Both the position numbers and the translations under genes were made by a program. Shown in pieces: positions 1-11,511 of a stretch of DNA of 64,000 nucleotides. Under the pieces are notes generated by a model. The model saw nothing but the letters and a program-made list of their open reading frames with translations. It searched no databases and was not told where the DNA came from. The stretch comes from Stictocephala bisonia (lineage: Eukaryota > Arthropoda > Insecta > Hemiptera > Membracidae), in the NCBI GenBank assembly GCA_035578905.1, contig JAQJVL010000309.1:573501-637500 (forward strand), read 5' to 3'. Within the stretch, counting starts at the first letter, position 1. Every line of letters begins with the position of its first letter.

Positions 1-97
1 GCTGCTTGGTTACAGAAAGAACAATAATTTCTGTACAGTCTAGGATTATTTTGTATTAATAATTTACTTCTTATAATTAATCAAATTTGTTATCTAG

Positions 98-301
98 CTG
101 GATTAGGAGAGTTCAGAATTCGTGACTTGAATGATGAAATAAACAAATTACTAAGAGAAAAAGGTCACTGGGAGACTCAAATTCGGGATTTAGGAGGACC
201 AGATTATGCACGAGTTGGCCCACGCATGTTGGATCACGAGGGAAAAGAAGTTCCAGGAAATAGAGGCTATAAATACTTTGGTGCTGCCAAAGAGCTTCCA
301 G
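98..301 (+). CDS. ISY1: ISY1 internal exon (first coding exon in window)
   Basis: ISY1 is a small nuclear protein of the Prp19-associated spliceosome; in yeast it influences splicing fidelity around the Prp16 step. This exon encodes the most conserved core, with blocks such as GEFRIRDLNDEINKLLREKG, then GGPDYARVGPRMLDHEGKEV and GNRGYKYFGAAKELPG. These match animal ISY1 proteins nearly residue for residue as I remember them. The exon starts after a tctag acceptor in phase 1 (the G of an Ala codon must come from upstream) and ends at CCAG|gtacaa with one base of a Gly codon, which exon 13072-13221 completes. About 60 N-terminal residues are missing because their exons lie before the window. Confidence is high from the protein match and the clean splice sites. 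Confidence 0.95.
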
Positions 302-1192
302 GTACAACATTATGGTAATGTAAATAAAAAAAATTATTTAATGTTTTTATATTTTACAATGTGAAACTGACTTATACACAGAAAACTGTTCTATTGAGTG
401 ATAAATGAATATTTGAGTATTTAATCAGTGCTATATTGTAAATGTTTGCAGAATAAATTATTTTTATTTGTTTATTTTATTTACAGACCAATGAACGTCG
501 TACAACTCAAATTGTTATGGTGATCAGATAGTCCAGAAGGATTCACAGAGGCATGAATAATCCGAAATATGCTAATTAAAAAACTATTTTATTTATCAAA
601 TTATGATAAATTGATAAAATGCTAATTGCCAAGATTCAGTTAATATAGGTTGTGATTGAGTAATGTGTAGATAAACGAGTTACCAAATAGGTCTACTGAT
701 CCTAGAAATGACCATTTAGTGATAGCTCAAGAGCCAGTGTGATTATACGGTATACAGCTTATTATACAATTTAAACCATGACAAGTGCCAATATTTTGTC
801 TAACAGGCAAGCACACAACAGGAAGCTACCAACACTCAGGAAGGACACTACCAGCCCTCTTTACAGTTTTTACATCGACCTCCGAGCAAACGCCATTTTG
901 GTATTAAGAGCATAAAAAACAGAACCTATCCTACAATTTCGACAACACTTAGCCCCTTGGCCTAGTAGATGGGTTACAGTACTGCTCCTCAGTGCTGGCT
1001 AATGAATAATGGCTAAAATATGGTTGAGTATAATAGAGAATAATCTACGTGGCATTTTCATTTATCCAATATAGAAATACCTCGGTATTTAGGCCTATAT
1101 TTTTATCAAATATATGTTTTTAGTTAATAGTAATGACAAAACTGGTTATTGTAACTCCCCAGTACTGATAAAAAGGAAATATAAATAATAAT
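302..1192. other. ISY1 intron sequence, nothing recognised
   Basis: This AT-rich start of the first intron carries no reading frame, terminal repeat or SINE box that I recognise. The short stretch at 780-960 is richer in GC and could be an old repeat fragment, but nothing identifies it. Confidence 0.5.
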
Positions 1193-2041
1193 TTAACCCT
1201 TTGAGTGCCACGCCCAAAATTTTCTGATCAAAAAGTTGTACAGCCAGTCTCTAAACTCATAGTCATGCTCAAAAATGCCGGGGTGAAAACAGCGATTTTG
1301 TAACAATGTTTTACAAAAATCATAGCTTTGTTTCTATGTAACATATTTTAACAAATCTGGTATCAAATTGCTTCTTATAACCATAGCAACCAAGGAAAAA
1401 TAGTAACAAGTTAAACATTTAAATAAAAAAATTATCACAACAAAAATAATATATAAAAATTAAAAAAAAAATTTTTTTTGTATTTGATTACAAATAAGTA
1501 ACTGAAAAAGAATAATTTTAGTGTGGAAAATCATTTTATTTTAAACCTTATTTTATTCCTAACATGTATACCAAATTTCATGTTTTTATATTATAAAATA
1601 AACGAATTAGCACTGTTTATATATATTTTAACAATTGAAAAAAATCAAATACACAATCACCATTCACAAAAAACTATAATTATAATAACGCAGATTGTAA
1701 AGAAATAATAAATATATACAGATTATAATACAAACAAAGCAAATAATAACAAAACAACACACAACAACAAAACAATGACTGAATCGGGTACGCACTGGGG
1801 CAGACTGACAGTGACAGTAAACAAACAACGAACGTCTGACCAGCTGTCGTCCGCTTGGGTTGTTATTAGTTCTGGAGTGATGTTTTTTCTCCAAAGACTT
1901 TCGAATGAGTAGTAATCGACTAATAAATGTTCGGTCATCCTGATAAATGATTACGAACATCGATATTTACGTAAAACTCGAGTATACGATCGAAAATAAT
2001 TGGTGGCGATATTTCGTCACTGTGGCACTAAAAGGGTTTAA
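1193..2041. mobile_element. Non-autonomous piggyBac-like TTAA element (A1)
   Basis: A TTAA lies at each end (1193-1196 and 2038-2041), followed inward by imperfect inverted repeats: CCCTTTGAGTGCCACG on the left and CCCTTTTAGTGCCACA when the right end is read on the opposite strand. TTAA target duplication plus a CCC start is the signature of the piggyBac superfamily. At 849 bp, with no transposase-like frame, it is non-autonomous. The reading frames on either strand are AT-rich chance frames. Confidence 0.8.
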
Positions 2042-2561
2042 ATCTTCAAAATAAATAAAGTAAAAAATTATTTACTTTAAGATCTGTTTTAAATGAAAAA
2101 ATAAGTAGGTAGTATTAATTGTTCTTTATAAAATATAAAAGATTATTTCATTTAAAAGATAAGTTAATAAAAAGAATTGTAATTTTAACAATTATGAAAT
2201 TATTGAATGAAAACATATTAACATTCAAATAGTTCAATTTAAAACTAAAAAAACATTGATACAACAAATAACAATGTCAACTTACTGGGAACACTTCCGT
2301 TGTATATTGAGCTGCTCTTATGAGTTGCCGTGTCTATGACCCAGTTACATAGGCATGTGCATTTTATGTTTCATCTAATATCTAAAAGTTTCAAAATAAT
2401 ACAGTTCAAGGTTCCAATATTTGTACATTTCAAAAACTTGTGCCTTTACAGAAATAGGCTTGTTTGTCATTGGTATTAGCAATAATGCCACCAACCCTTT
2501 GTCTGAATTTGATAACAAGTGCACAGTTGTAAATTTTAACATAAAAGTACTTTAAATTCAA

Positions 2562-2826
2562 ATTTATTTATTTTTTTACTTATTTATTCTTAAGACACTG
2601 ATCATGAATATATAGGGGATTATTTCGAATGAGTGTAGATGAGTGAATGTAGTCTGTTTTAGACTAAGGCAGAGTATTCTTTGAAAGTGTCATTTATCAA
2701 TAGCCCAATGACAAATGTACAACCAGTAGTTATCACCTGATTCCCTTCAAAATGTATCACGACTCTGATGGGATCAAACTGAGAACCTTTAATGTATAAA
2801 GCTGGTATTTAACCAGCCGACAAACT
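2562..2826 (-). mobile_element. tRNA-derived SINE
   Basis: Read on the - strand, this has a degenerate B box (GGTTCTCAGTTTGATCCC, 2770-2787) in its 5' part and a body resembling the SINE at 49440-49712. Shared segments include TTTGTCATTGG..CTATT, AATGACACTTTC and CACTCATTCGA. The 3' tail is CTTAAGAATAAATAA followed by A/T-rich repeats. The Pol III boxes look like those of a tRNA, so it is a SINE rather than a LINE tail. Confidence 0.65.
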
Positions 2827-3578
2827 TGAAGTTCTTGAAGAGAATACTTCAAGAGCACTGTTTGATTAGTTGGAACAAGGACTTAGATTAAAATTCAGGA
2901 TTTGTAAAGTGGCAATAGGCCAACTTTAGGAATACTTTTAGCAGAATTTACAATTTGTATGTTGTTTGCATGATAAATGTTTGGTTATGTTAAGTGGACC
3001 TAGCTAAAGCACGTAATTATTTACTTTTCTGTTCATATTAGGAAGTCTAGTTTTTTCTTAAAATGTAATACTGAAATTAGTCATAAAAATTGTATGCACA
3101 TAATATATATGACCATTAAAACTCAGACTAATAAAATCTGTACCCTAAGGTTACAGAGAATCTCTGCATGGTGGCACATTAAGCTTAAACTAAAGACTGA
3201 AGCTTTAGAAGGGCTCAAGGAGGGCCAATAAACTTGTTTTTAAATACCAGCTAAAACATTTATTAATACTTTGTTTAAGTATATTTTTTATACAAAATAC
3301 ACAAAGGTAGAGAGAGACTTTACTTTTGAGAGCAATGTCAACATTTCTTCGCAGGCTTCGTATATTTTGCTGAATTATATTTATATGGTTTACAAATTAA
3401 TTAAATGTGAATTTATCTAAAATGTGTATTTTGTATTAAAAAATATAACTAAACAAAGTATTAATAACTGTTTTAGGTGGTATTTAAAAACAGAGACACA
3501 CTAATACAAAGGACCATAGTCAAACAATACCCTAAAATAACACGCTGTCAGAGCAAACAATCTACAATAGTTTATTTC

Positions 3579-4399
3579 TTAACCCTTATCACGCCACAAG
3601 CGCATATATGCACATATGTTGACTGCTCTAAACGCCGTAAGTGCATATATGCATAATAATTACAAAAATAATATTTTCATAATAATGTTTTTAATTTAAT
3701 CCGGTAGTGCGTTTGGGTTATGGGCGGTGACTCATGAGAGACACATTGTGTGGCTTGTGACCTTTTGTTGGCCTGTCAATCACTACGAGACTGGTTTTTA
3801 TCTGGCAGTGTACATTTCCACTGCACCACCCAACACCACAAGCGCATATACATGCAGCTACTGTCGAGCCAAGCAGTTGTCATTGTCCGCCGCTTCACCT
3901 CTTGAAACTGTGTATTTAGTTGTTTTTATCATTACTTTAGTTTAATATATGTTAGTAATTTATTAGTTTTAAGTGTCAATATGAATAATCCGGCCGCTTT
4001 TGATTTTGTGGTAGATACTAAATACATCGTATTCAAGTGCTATATGTATTTACTTATTTTTTATTATATGTGTTATGTGCAGGCCTTGTCCTTATCAGTA
4101 AATATACTCTATTATTCATATTTTATTAATAGTAATAATATTTTGTATTGATTCATACTGTATAAGTGATCTATGCCTGAGGCTTACTTTCAAATAAAAG
4201 TTTGCTTATTTACATATTCATATATAAGAAAAAGAGGTAAAGTAAGGTAATAAAAGTTTCAATCATATCTTTTATTTTCCTGTACAGAACAAGAAAAAAA
4301 AAAAAATGAGCCACTAAAAATATAATTTTGATTTTTTTACAATAAAAAAATTGTATTCTTAGAAAATAGACATCCTATAAATAGCGCTTTAAGGGTTAA
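3579..4399. mobile_element. Non-autonomous piggyBac-like TTAA element (A2)
   Basis: TTAA at 3579-3582 and 4396-4399 flanks inverted ends CCCTTATCACGC and CCCTTAAAGCGC. Just inside the left end are two palindromes, GCATATATGC (3602-3611) and TGCATATATGCA (3642-3653). No transposase frame is present; the 72-codon frame at 3727-3945 matches nothing I know. A2 is about the same size as A1 but shares no obvious internal sequence with it. Confidence 0.75.
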
Positions 4400-5114
4400 A
4401 ATACTAAGTTTCAGTCAGCATTTAAATAGGGGTGTGCCATTAACAATTTTAGGAGTCGAGTCTAGTTTTTAGACATAATTTCGGGTTCGAGTTGAGTATC
4501 CCTTAATTTTCAAAAATGAAAACACACAATAATATGTTCTTTTCAGCTAACCTCAATTTCACCATTAACTACAATGTTTTGTTTCTACTAACAGAAACAA
4601 AATAATTAATGCCAATACAATACTAACTAGCGATAACCACTGCGATTGACCTTGTTTTGGTTTTCATCATACTATTTGTACTTCCATCGTTCCATGTTCC
4701 AAGTTGAGTCGTCAAGTGATGGGCATATTTTACCAAACGTTATCTATAACAGGTAATTTAAAGAAACCTGTTATAGATTTACCAGTTTACACGCAATACC
4801 CTTTTATTTTTGTAACTCCCAGTCATGATGCATGATAAGGTTATATCGAACGTTATATAACTGTAACGCATGGTGGTAATGGAGAGTAAATATAACACGC
4901 TGAGAAGTAAGCTGAACTGTAACTGAACAACGAATGAAACTTGAGACTCTTGCAGTTTTCAGTTAAATTATTGATAACAGAATGAACTTTGAGCGGTAAC
5001 TCTGTAATGGGCGAGCAAAGCCCAACGACTGTAACTCATTATCGACATCGTAACGTAACATAAGGTATAATGGAGAAATAAAATATATTACCTTGTTCAA
5101 TCACTTTTATTTAA

Positions 5115-5154
5115 TACACTACATGTTTCGATCCTTAGATCATCTTCAGGTGTA
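5115..5154 (-). ncRNA. Hammerhead-like ribozyme motif (left arm)
   Basis: On the - strand the order is TACAC, CTGAAGA, T, GATC-TAAG-GATC, GAAAC, ATGTA, GTGTA. TACAC and GTGTA pair as stem I, GATC with GATC as stem II, and the two core strands CUGANGA and GAAA are present. Stem III is only one or two pairs, as reported for Penelope-type hammerheads. One extra U sits between the core and stem II. Activity is untested. Confidence 0.6.
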
Positions 5155-5834
5155 TATTGCAACAAAATATCTTGAAGGTATCAAAAGTTTATTAATGTCT
5201 TATTAGTACGGTTGGTGTATATACATAGAATAAAACTGTATAGGTCATTAGCGTCTTTCATAATAACAATTTAAATTAGTTAAAACTTATTAATCTGAAA
5301 ATACATAAAATAATAAACTGTTTTTCTTATTTAAAAAAAATATAAAATAAAAGAAAAACAGTTTATTATTTTATGTATTTTCAGGTTAATAAGTTCTAAC
5401 TAATTTAAATTTTTATTATGAAAGACGCTAATGACCTATACAGTTTTATTCTATGTATATACACCAACCGTACTCAAATTCAAATTCAAATTTTGTATTG
5501 CATGAAGACAATTACATGAATTGCATCGCAATAGTCAATAATAATAATAAAAATAATCTATCCTATACATACAATCTTAAAAACGGTGCATACAAACATA
5601 CAAGCTGTCTTACATTCACTCTCTCATTTATACTAGGTTAAAATTCTGAAACTAAATAAATAAATATTTAACTAAATAAATAGGTTCATACAAACATACA
5701 AGCTGTCTTACATTCACGCTCTCATTTATACTGGGTTAAAATATTAAAACTAAATAAATACATAACTAAATAAATAGATAGCGGCCACTCCACCTCCCTG
5801 TGCCATGCCAATATTTGAGGGTCATTTGGCATTA

Positions 5835-6551
5835 CTAAGTCTCCCAGTTATGTGCAAGGAACTCGTCTACGCTGTAGAAAGCGTTTGATATTAGTACGTT
5901 TTTAAGACGAGGCTTCAATGCCTTGGACATCTGTGCACATTTGAATTCATTGGGTAAACTGTTGATTAATCGAACACCGACCTGAGAAGGAAGATATTCG
6001 AAAACCACCGTCCTGTGTTGCCCAGTTCGGTAGGTTTCCCTGCCTCTGGTGTTGTGTCCGTGTATGTCGGTGCCTCTAGTTAGAGTGCATTTGGTCATGC
6101 AGTAAGTGATTGTTTCCAATATATAAATGCAGGGCAGGGTCAACAGTTTTAGATTCTGAAATGCAGTTCTGCACGAATCTCTGCTCTTTAATTTTAAAAT
6201 AATTCGTACTGCTTTTTTCTGCAGTCTGAATATTCGCAAAAATTCTCTATTTGAGCATCCACCCCATAGATAGATGTGGGTATATGATCCCATAATACGC
6301 CGTCATAAGAATTTCAATCGGGCAGTATTTGGACAAATATCTCAAACAATATATACCTGATGGTAATTTAGAACAGATCTTGTTTGTGTGTTCCAGGATC
6401 CAGGATAAGCTTTGTTCCAGGTATATTCCAAGAAATTTAGTTGATTGGACTTCTTGGAGTTCTTCGAGTGGCGTAAGTTAGAGCAAGAGGCAGCCCAAAA
6501 GGCGAACAACCCGGCCTTAATACTACTAGCCTTTTGTGTTCGCTCGGTCAA
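5835..6551 (-). pseudogene. LINE-A reverse transcriptase C-terminal region
   Basis: Frames at 6551-6342 and 6293-5835 encode the region after the RT catalytic domain. Recognisable parts are KAGLFAFWAAS, then FLRIFRLQKKAVRIILKLKS, LPCIYILETITYC and a basic end. They align with LINE-F at 61385-63454 (SGIFALRNIS, FRLQKRAIRIISKLKV, LPCIYILEAALYC). The two pieces are in different frames, so the gene is broken. The element's 3' UTR follows to 5475. Confidence 0.8.
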
Positions 6552-6559
6552 AAGACTGT

Positions 6560-8700
6560 CCTAAAAACATTAACCGCGCACAGTGCATTATACATATACA
6601 GGAAGTTTGCAAATTCTGTAGCCAAACACTGGGATTTTGTTCAAGACATGAAAATAAACAAAACTTGTCCCTAAACAGTATGGTCTATCTTGTTTCCTTA
6701 ACCGTGTCTCTTTATGTTATTACAGTAATTTGTATTTAAAAAAAAAATAATATCTCAGGAACCATAAAGGCCTCAGGTCTTCAGATTTGCTTACCTACAA
6801 AAGCTAATATTACGTAAATGGCCAATTAGTTGAAATGACAAAAACCACTGATTGTAAAATATTATGAAGTATTTTATGTTTTTTTTTTCGATGTGCCGCA
6901 TGATAATTGTTTACACAGTTATATAATTTAATATTCCACTGTTATTTTATAAACACAATTACTTAAACTAGGCCTACTAATAAATAGTTTACAGGAAAAA
7001 ACGTTTCTTTAAATTAAATTGCTTACAGTTACTCTGCGAGAAGCTCACTAACTCCACAATCGACATAGTCGTCTTCCTCTGAATCAGAAGATGTGTCACT
7101 ATGAAGTCTTATTATGAACTGTTCCATGCCAATTTCCCACATATGCTCTTCTTCAATGTATTTTTTCTCCTGGTCCGTTTTTTTCTCCTGGCGACATACT
7201 TTGGCCCACTGTTCCTCAGAAAAGTCATTGAAGGCCTCAGCTTCTAGGTGAATAATGTCATTACTTTTAAATGTAGTATTTTTCTCAGCTGCTTTCCCTT
7301 CACTGCAACCCATATTTTTTTCAATTGCGTTAAGTTCCGGGGGATATTATGTGGGAGCAAACACAAAACACTGTGGCATGTTCTGCCAATATATCGTCAA
7401 CTTTGTATTGCTTCTCTTCTCCCTTTTGAACTCTTATAATTTCATAAAGTTCTGGTTTTGTTAATTTAGAGTCAAAGTTGATGTTCCGTTCGTTTCACCA
7501 GTTAATCATTTCTGATTTAACAATATTTCTTGTGGGCTGTCTGACACTTACTGTATTATGGTATGATGCATTGTCCAATACAAGAACTGATCTGGGAGGT
7601 AGGTTGGGGATAAGCTTTTCCTTTAGTCATTTCTTGTATTTCTCGCTGTTCATCTCGTTATGGTAGTCACCGGGATTTAATCCAGATTTCCACATCAATA
7701 AACCATTTTGAATAAATCCTTTATTCCAATCTGCATGGAGAATAGTTAATCTGGATCCCTTTGATACTGGTTTTTAAGACCTAAATTAGAATAATGTGAA
7801 TCTATTCAGGACTGTTGCTTCGTGTGTGTGCTATGAATGTAAGTTTCATCTGTAAAAATTATCTGTCTACCTTCTGCTGTATATTGGGTAATTTGTCGAT
7901 GATATTTTAATCTTAAGAGTTTGATATCATGTCGTTCCACAAGTATTTTTCTGTAATCTTCAGTTGTCTTCCATTTCAATCCCATTTTATGCATAATTCG
8001 TCGTAGAGACCATGCGCTTCCCTTAAAATTAATATTTGAATTTTCAATTTCAATCATTATTATTTTACAGTTGCACATGATTTATGCGTTATGTGATAAT
8101 TATTTATTAACAGCCTCGAGGCTTCCAAATCGAACAAATCTAGATCACACACTGGCTTTTTCCTGTTCACATTTTATTAGGCGTAAAAAATGCTAGTGGA
8201 GTAATTTTTACATCGGAGGAACTTTCTTTCATAATTCTTTTTACTGATCGCCTGGAAACTTTAGTGGCTTCAACAACTTTATCTATTATTACTGACTTTA
8301 ATTTATTTCCTTCTTGAATATTACAAAAATAATTATATACTTTGAAAACTATTTCCCTACCTTGACTGTAGAACAGTTCCTTTACCACCTAACTTAGGCA
8401 TGATAATACATAATAATCGTTATTAATATATCCACTATTAGTCACTCAATAGAAACTTACTAGTAATCATTAATTAACTCAATGTATTCAACAGTCAACA
8501 TAATTGCACTAATCAATAAAAATCACAGTTAACTTTAACAACTAACGGTGTTAATAAACTGACAAATACTTGACCTATAGAAAGAGAGAGAGAGCGCCCA
8601 AATAAATAAATCTACATTGAGAAAAAGGATTTTATGAAACAACGCCGTTAATACTGCCTTTAGATCCACCCCTCAGTTTCCGGGAATTCAATGTTTGCAG
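6560..8700 (-). mobile_element. Tc1/mariner-superfamily element inserted in LINE-A
   Basis: LINE-A coding sequence stops near 8740 and resumes near 6551. The DNA between carries transposase fragments of an IS630-Tc1-mariner type on the - strand. The exact ends are not resolved: I found no convincing inverted repeats, so the limits are set by where LINE homology is lost. The inserted DNA is A+T-rich, with an AG run at 8583-8595. Confidence 0.55.
7029..8388 (-). pseudogene. Tc1-like transposase fragments
   Basis: Three separate frames remain. The segment 8388-8167 is an N-terminal helix-turn-helix region (QGREIVFKVYNYF, then EATKVSRRSVKRIMKE). The segment 8078-7806 carries a second DNA-binding part and the start of the catalytic domain (RRIMHKMGLKWKT, IIFTDETYIHSTHT, giving the first catalytic Asp). 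The segment 7313-7029 is the acidic C-terminus (DSEEDDYVD). This arrangement resembles a DDE transposase family common in aphids and other hemipterans. The second and third catalytic residues fall in the broken stretch 7320-7800, so the protein is not functional. Confidence 0.65.
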
Positions 8701-8705
8701 GCACA

Positions 8706-9945
8706 TTAGTACACAAAAGGCAGGCGAAATGAGTAGTAGCGCGGCTCGCCTTCTGAGATGCCTCTGCCTCTAAAACTGATGTAATTCGATTTTTTGAGAT
8801 TGACTTTTAGATTTATATTATTAAAATACTGCATTACATTATTTAAGTCAGTGAATGTTTGAATTTCCAAGTCTGATTTTGATTTGTCACTGAAGCAGAG
8901 ATTCGTGTCATCAGCATACTGCACGAGTTTCGCGTGTCGTAGTGCTGAAGATAAATCGTTTATGTGAACTAAGAAAAGGAGAGGACTAAGAATAGATCCC
9001 TGAGGGACCCCAAATTTCATTTGATTTGACTTCGACAGTTGATTTGCTACCTGAACCCTTTGAGTTCGACCTGATAGGTATGATTTGATCCACGAGAGTG
9101 GTACTCCTCGAATGCCGAAGTGATGTAGTTTGTGAAGCAGTATGCTGTGGTCAACACAGTCGAACGCTTTAGAGAGGTCAATGAACACACCCAAAGTGGA
9201 TTCCCGCCTCTCCAATTTCTCCACTACCTCTGTAACGAAGCTTACTACAGCGTCTATTGTGGATCTACCTTCTCTAAACCCAAACTGTTCATCCGCTAGG
9301 AGATTGTGTTTTTCCAAGTACCTTGACATGCGATTTAAGAATATTTTTTCGAAAATTTTGCTCAGAGAAGGAAGAATCGATACAGGTCTGAAATTGTTTA
9401 TATCATTCCTGTCGTTTTTTTTTAAATAGGTATCACCTTGGCTAATTTAAGCCTTGATGGGAAGCAGCCTGCTGAGAAAGAAAGATTGATAATGTGTGTT
9501 AGAGGCTTCAGTAAAGTATTTGGAGACTTTCTGGATGAGCCATATAGAAATGATATTTATGTCGTTAGTTTTTTTTGGAGGGTAGACTCTTAATTACTTT
9601 GTCAAGTTCCTCTTCTGTAGCCGGCCTCAACACCATTGAAGACGTCGGGCTGTTGCCACGAAGAGGAGACATAGGTTCGGGACCCTGAAAGGGCTGAGCA
9701 ACTGAGGAAAAGAAGTCATTAAAAACATCCGCCACAAGCCTGGCGTCTGTGATTAAATCCTCATTGACTTTTAATTCAATTTTTTCTTGTTCTTTTTGTT
9801 GTCTTTGTGAATTTATGATACCCCACGCAGTTTTGGAAAATGTTTTGGACTTAATGAGTTTTTTTCGAACGTCATAAGCCTTTGCTGCAACTATGACTTT
9901 TTTGTATATTTTTTTATACTCTTTAAAAAAGTTTTGAAATTCCAA
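8706..9945 (-). pseudogene. LINE-A reverse transcriptase
   Basis: The frame 9945-9565 covers the linker before the RT fingers (ATEEELDKVIKSLPSKKN). After a damaged stretch at 9564-9330, the frame 9329-8706 covers the palm: VFIDLSKAFDCVDHSILL (motif A, catalytic Asp), FGVPQGSILSPLLFLVHIND (motif B) and QYADDTNLCF (motif C, catalytic Asp pair). The catalytic residues are intact but the gene is frameshifted at least twice and then cut by the Tc1-like insertion. Clade is CR1/jockey-like; I cannot place it more closely by eye. Confidence 0.85.
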
Positions 9946-10918
9946 ATCGACAGAAGTTTTTGAAATTTTCCAAAAAAAACCTCAATTTTTGTTTGGAAAT
10001 TAATATTCCTTTTGTGATCCAAGAGCCAACTTTTTTAGCTAGCTTGGCTTTTTTAGTTCTCAAAGGGCAAGAAGTATTAACGTAAAAATTGAAAGCATCG
10101 TCGAATTTAGAAAATTGACTTTTGCAGTCTTCATCGGCATTTAAAAATTTCCAATCTTCCTTTGACAGCAGTGAGTTAAGATGACTGATATTGGAAGGCC
10201 TTGTGTCTCTTATCTCCCGGGGGGCAGGATTATTAACTTGATGATAATGACCCAAAATAGTAGCAAGTTGGCCGCAATGGTCAGCTACTGCTGTGTTGAC
10301 CACAGACACCACAGAGTCAGGTATGTTCGTGATTACATTATCTATTGCAGTTTCAGTAGTGGCTGTAATTCTCGTAGGAGAGTTTATTAGCCACTTTAGA
10401 CCAAAGGTCTTTAAACAATCTGAGAATCGTTTTGTCAGATAATTGTTAGAATCAAGTATATCTATATTAAAGTCCCCCATTAAAACAAAAGGTGAATTTT
10501 TTGTTGTCAATTCGACCAGAAGTGACTCGAAATTTAGAAAAAAGTTATTTATATTCCCACTGGGAGACCTATAAATGCCAATGACTAATATGTATGAGTG
10601 TTCAGAGGGCAATTTAATGCCAACTGTTTCAAAATCTTTGTCTAAAGATTGTTTTAATTTAATATTGTTAGACTTTAAATTGTTTTTTATAAATATGGCG
10701 ATACCTCCTCCTGTGTGGTTTTGACGGCAATAATAACTAGCCAGATTATAGTTGTTAAGTCTACATAAGAAGATGTTATCATCGTTAAAACCGTTTTCGG
10801 TTACAATCAAAACGTGAGGCTGCAGTTCATCACACATGATAGAGAGCTCATCTAGTTTGTTGGTCGCCCATTGTGAATTTTGATGCAAAATGTTTAGTGA
10901 GTTCACTGGGTGATTCAC
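9923..10918 (-). pseudogene. LINE-A apurinic-type endonuclease
   Basis: A 331-codon frame encodes an EEP-fold endonuclease, which nicks the target DNA for target-primed reverse transcription. Visible blocks are NILHQNSQWATNKLDEL (start of the fold), VTENGFND (Glu of the active site), GGGIAIFIKNN, VIGIYRSPSG, FVLMGDFNIDIL (Asp/Asn pair) and NTAVADHCGQLA (final Asp-His). It ends in a linker (KKVGSWITKGILISKQKL) matching LINE-F, and the continuation into RT needs a frame change near 9940. The endonuclease itself looks complete. Confidence 0.85.
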
Positions 10919-10923
10919 ATGAT

Positions 10924-11382
10924 TTAATTTTGATTGGTTGTTGGAGTGGCATTGTCTAAAAAAACACTAATACAATTTTTTGAATAATTAGGAGTTATAA
11001 TTTGATGGTTGCTTGGCGAGTTGAGGGCGCTGAACGGTCGTGCGGCGGCCTCGGCATATGTCTCATAGGGCAGGGTGATGGGACCGGCAAATGAGCGTTG
11101 TGGGGGGTTTAAAATGGGCTGTGGACCGGGCATATTTTTCATTTCTCGTTTCGGTGCATGAATAGTATCGTCATACGAGTCGACGGGTATGGGCCGTGGC
11201 GTTTTCCCAATTCTAGTAGCTGTTCGCCTCGTTACTGGGTTGTAGTGCATTGTTGGCGGTGACATGTTAGCCAGTGTCTCTACCACGAGTCTAGCTAACT
11301 GACGTTTACCACTCCCGTTGAAATGGAGACCGTGGGAGGTGTGGTGGTGTCTGTGGATGCTGCCAGTATCCAGCAACTCCAC
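10924..11382 (-). pseudogene. LINE-A ORF1 C-terminal fragment, SGNH-esterase-like end
   Basis: A 152-codon frame directly upstream of the endonuclease frame. Its start (HRHHHTSHGLHFNGSGKRQL) looks like the last block of SGNH/GDSL hydrolases, where Asp-x-x-His is followed by GLHLN and G. Some CR1-group LINEs carry such an esterase in ORF1. The remainder is proline-rich and unrecognised. The 5' part of ORF1 is absent because the element is truncated near 11416. The esterase reading is an inference from one short block. Confidence 0.5.
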
Positions 11383-11471
11383 TCCCTGGTGACGGAAGCT
11401 CAGCTGTATTATTAATGTACTAATAAGACATTAATACACTTTTGATGCCTTCAAGATATTTTGTTGCAATA

Positions 11472-11511
11472 TACACCTGAAGATGATCTAAGGACCGAAA
11501 CATGTAGTGTA
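11472..11511 (+). ncRNA. Hammerhead-like ribozyme motif (right arm)
   Basis: The order is TACAC (stem I), CTGAAGA (core), T, GATC-TAAG-GACC (stem II with one A-C mismatch), GAAAC (core), ATGTA, GTGTA (stem I). It is the inverted partner of the motif at 5115-5154, differing in the stem II base. Less likely to fold well than the left copy. Confidence 0.5.

Larger units (their letters stand above)
5475..11416 (-). mobile_element. LINE-A, CR1/jockey-like non-LTR retrotransposon, broken
   Basis: The element lies between copies of GTACT (5470-5474 and 11417-11421), a likely target duplication, inside the right arm of the Penelope-like element. Read on -, it holds the end of ORF1 (11382-10924), an endonuclease (10918-9923), a frameshifted reverse transcriptase (9945-8706) and the RT C-terminal region (6551-5835). 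A TTTGAA repeat tail closes it at 5475. A Tc1-like element interrupts it at about 6560-8700. The 5' end is truncated within ORF1. Confidence 0.85.

Noticed and set aside
1664..1960. 98-codon - strand frame rich in Ile, Val and Cys
   Set aside because: It lies within a non-autonomous TTAA element in AT-rich DNA; the hydrophobic run is a translation of CA/AACA repeats.
3600..3860. CRISPR-like repeated words around GCATATATGC
   Set aside because: Only two or three short palindromes with no regular spacing, in eukaryotic DNA; they belong to the end of a TTAA element.
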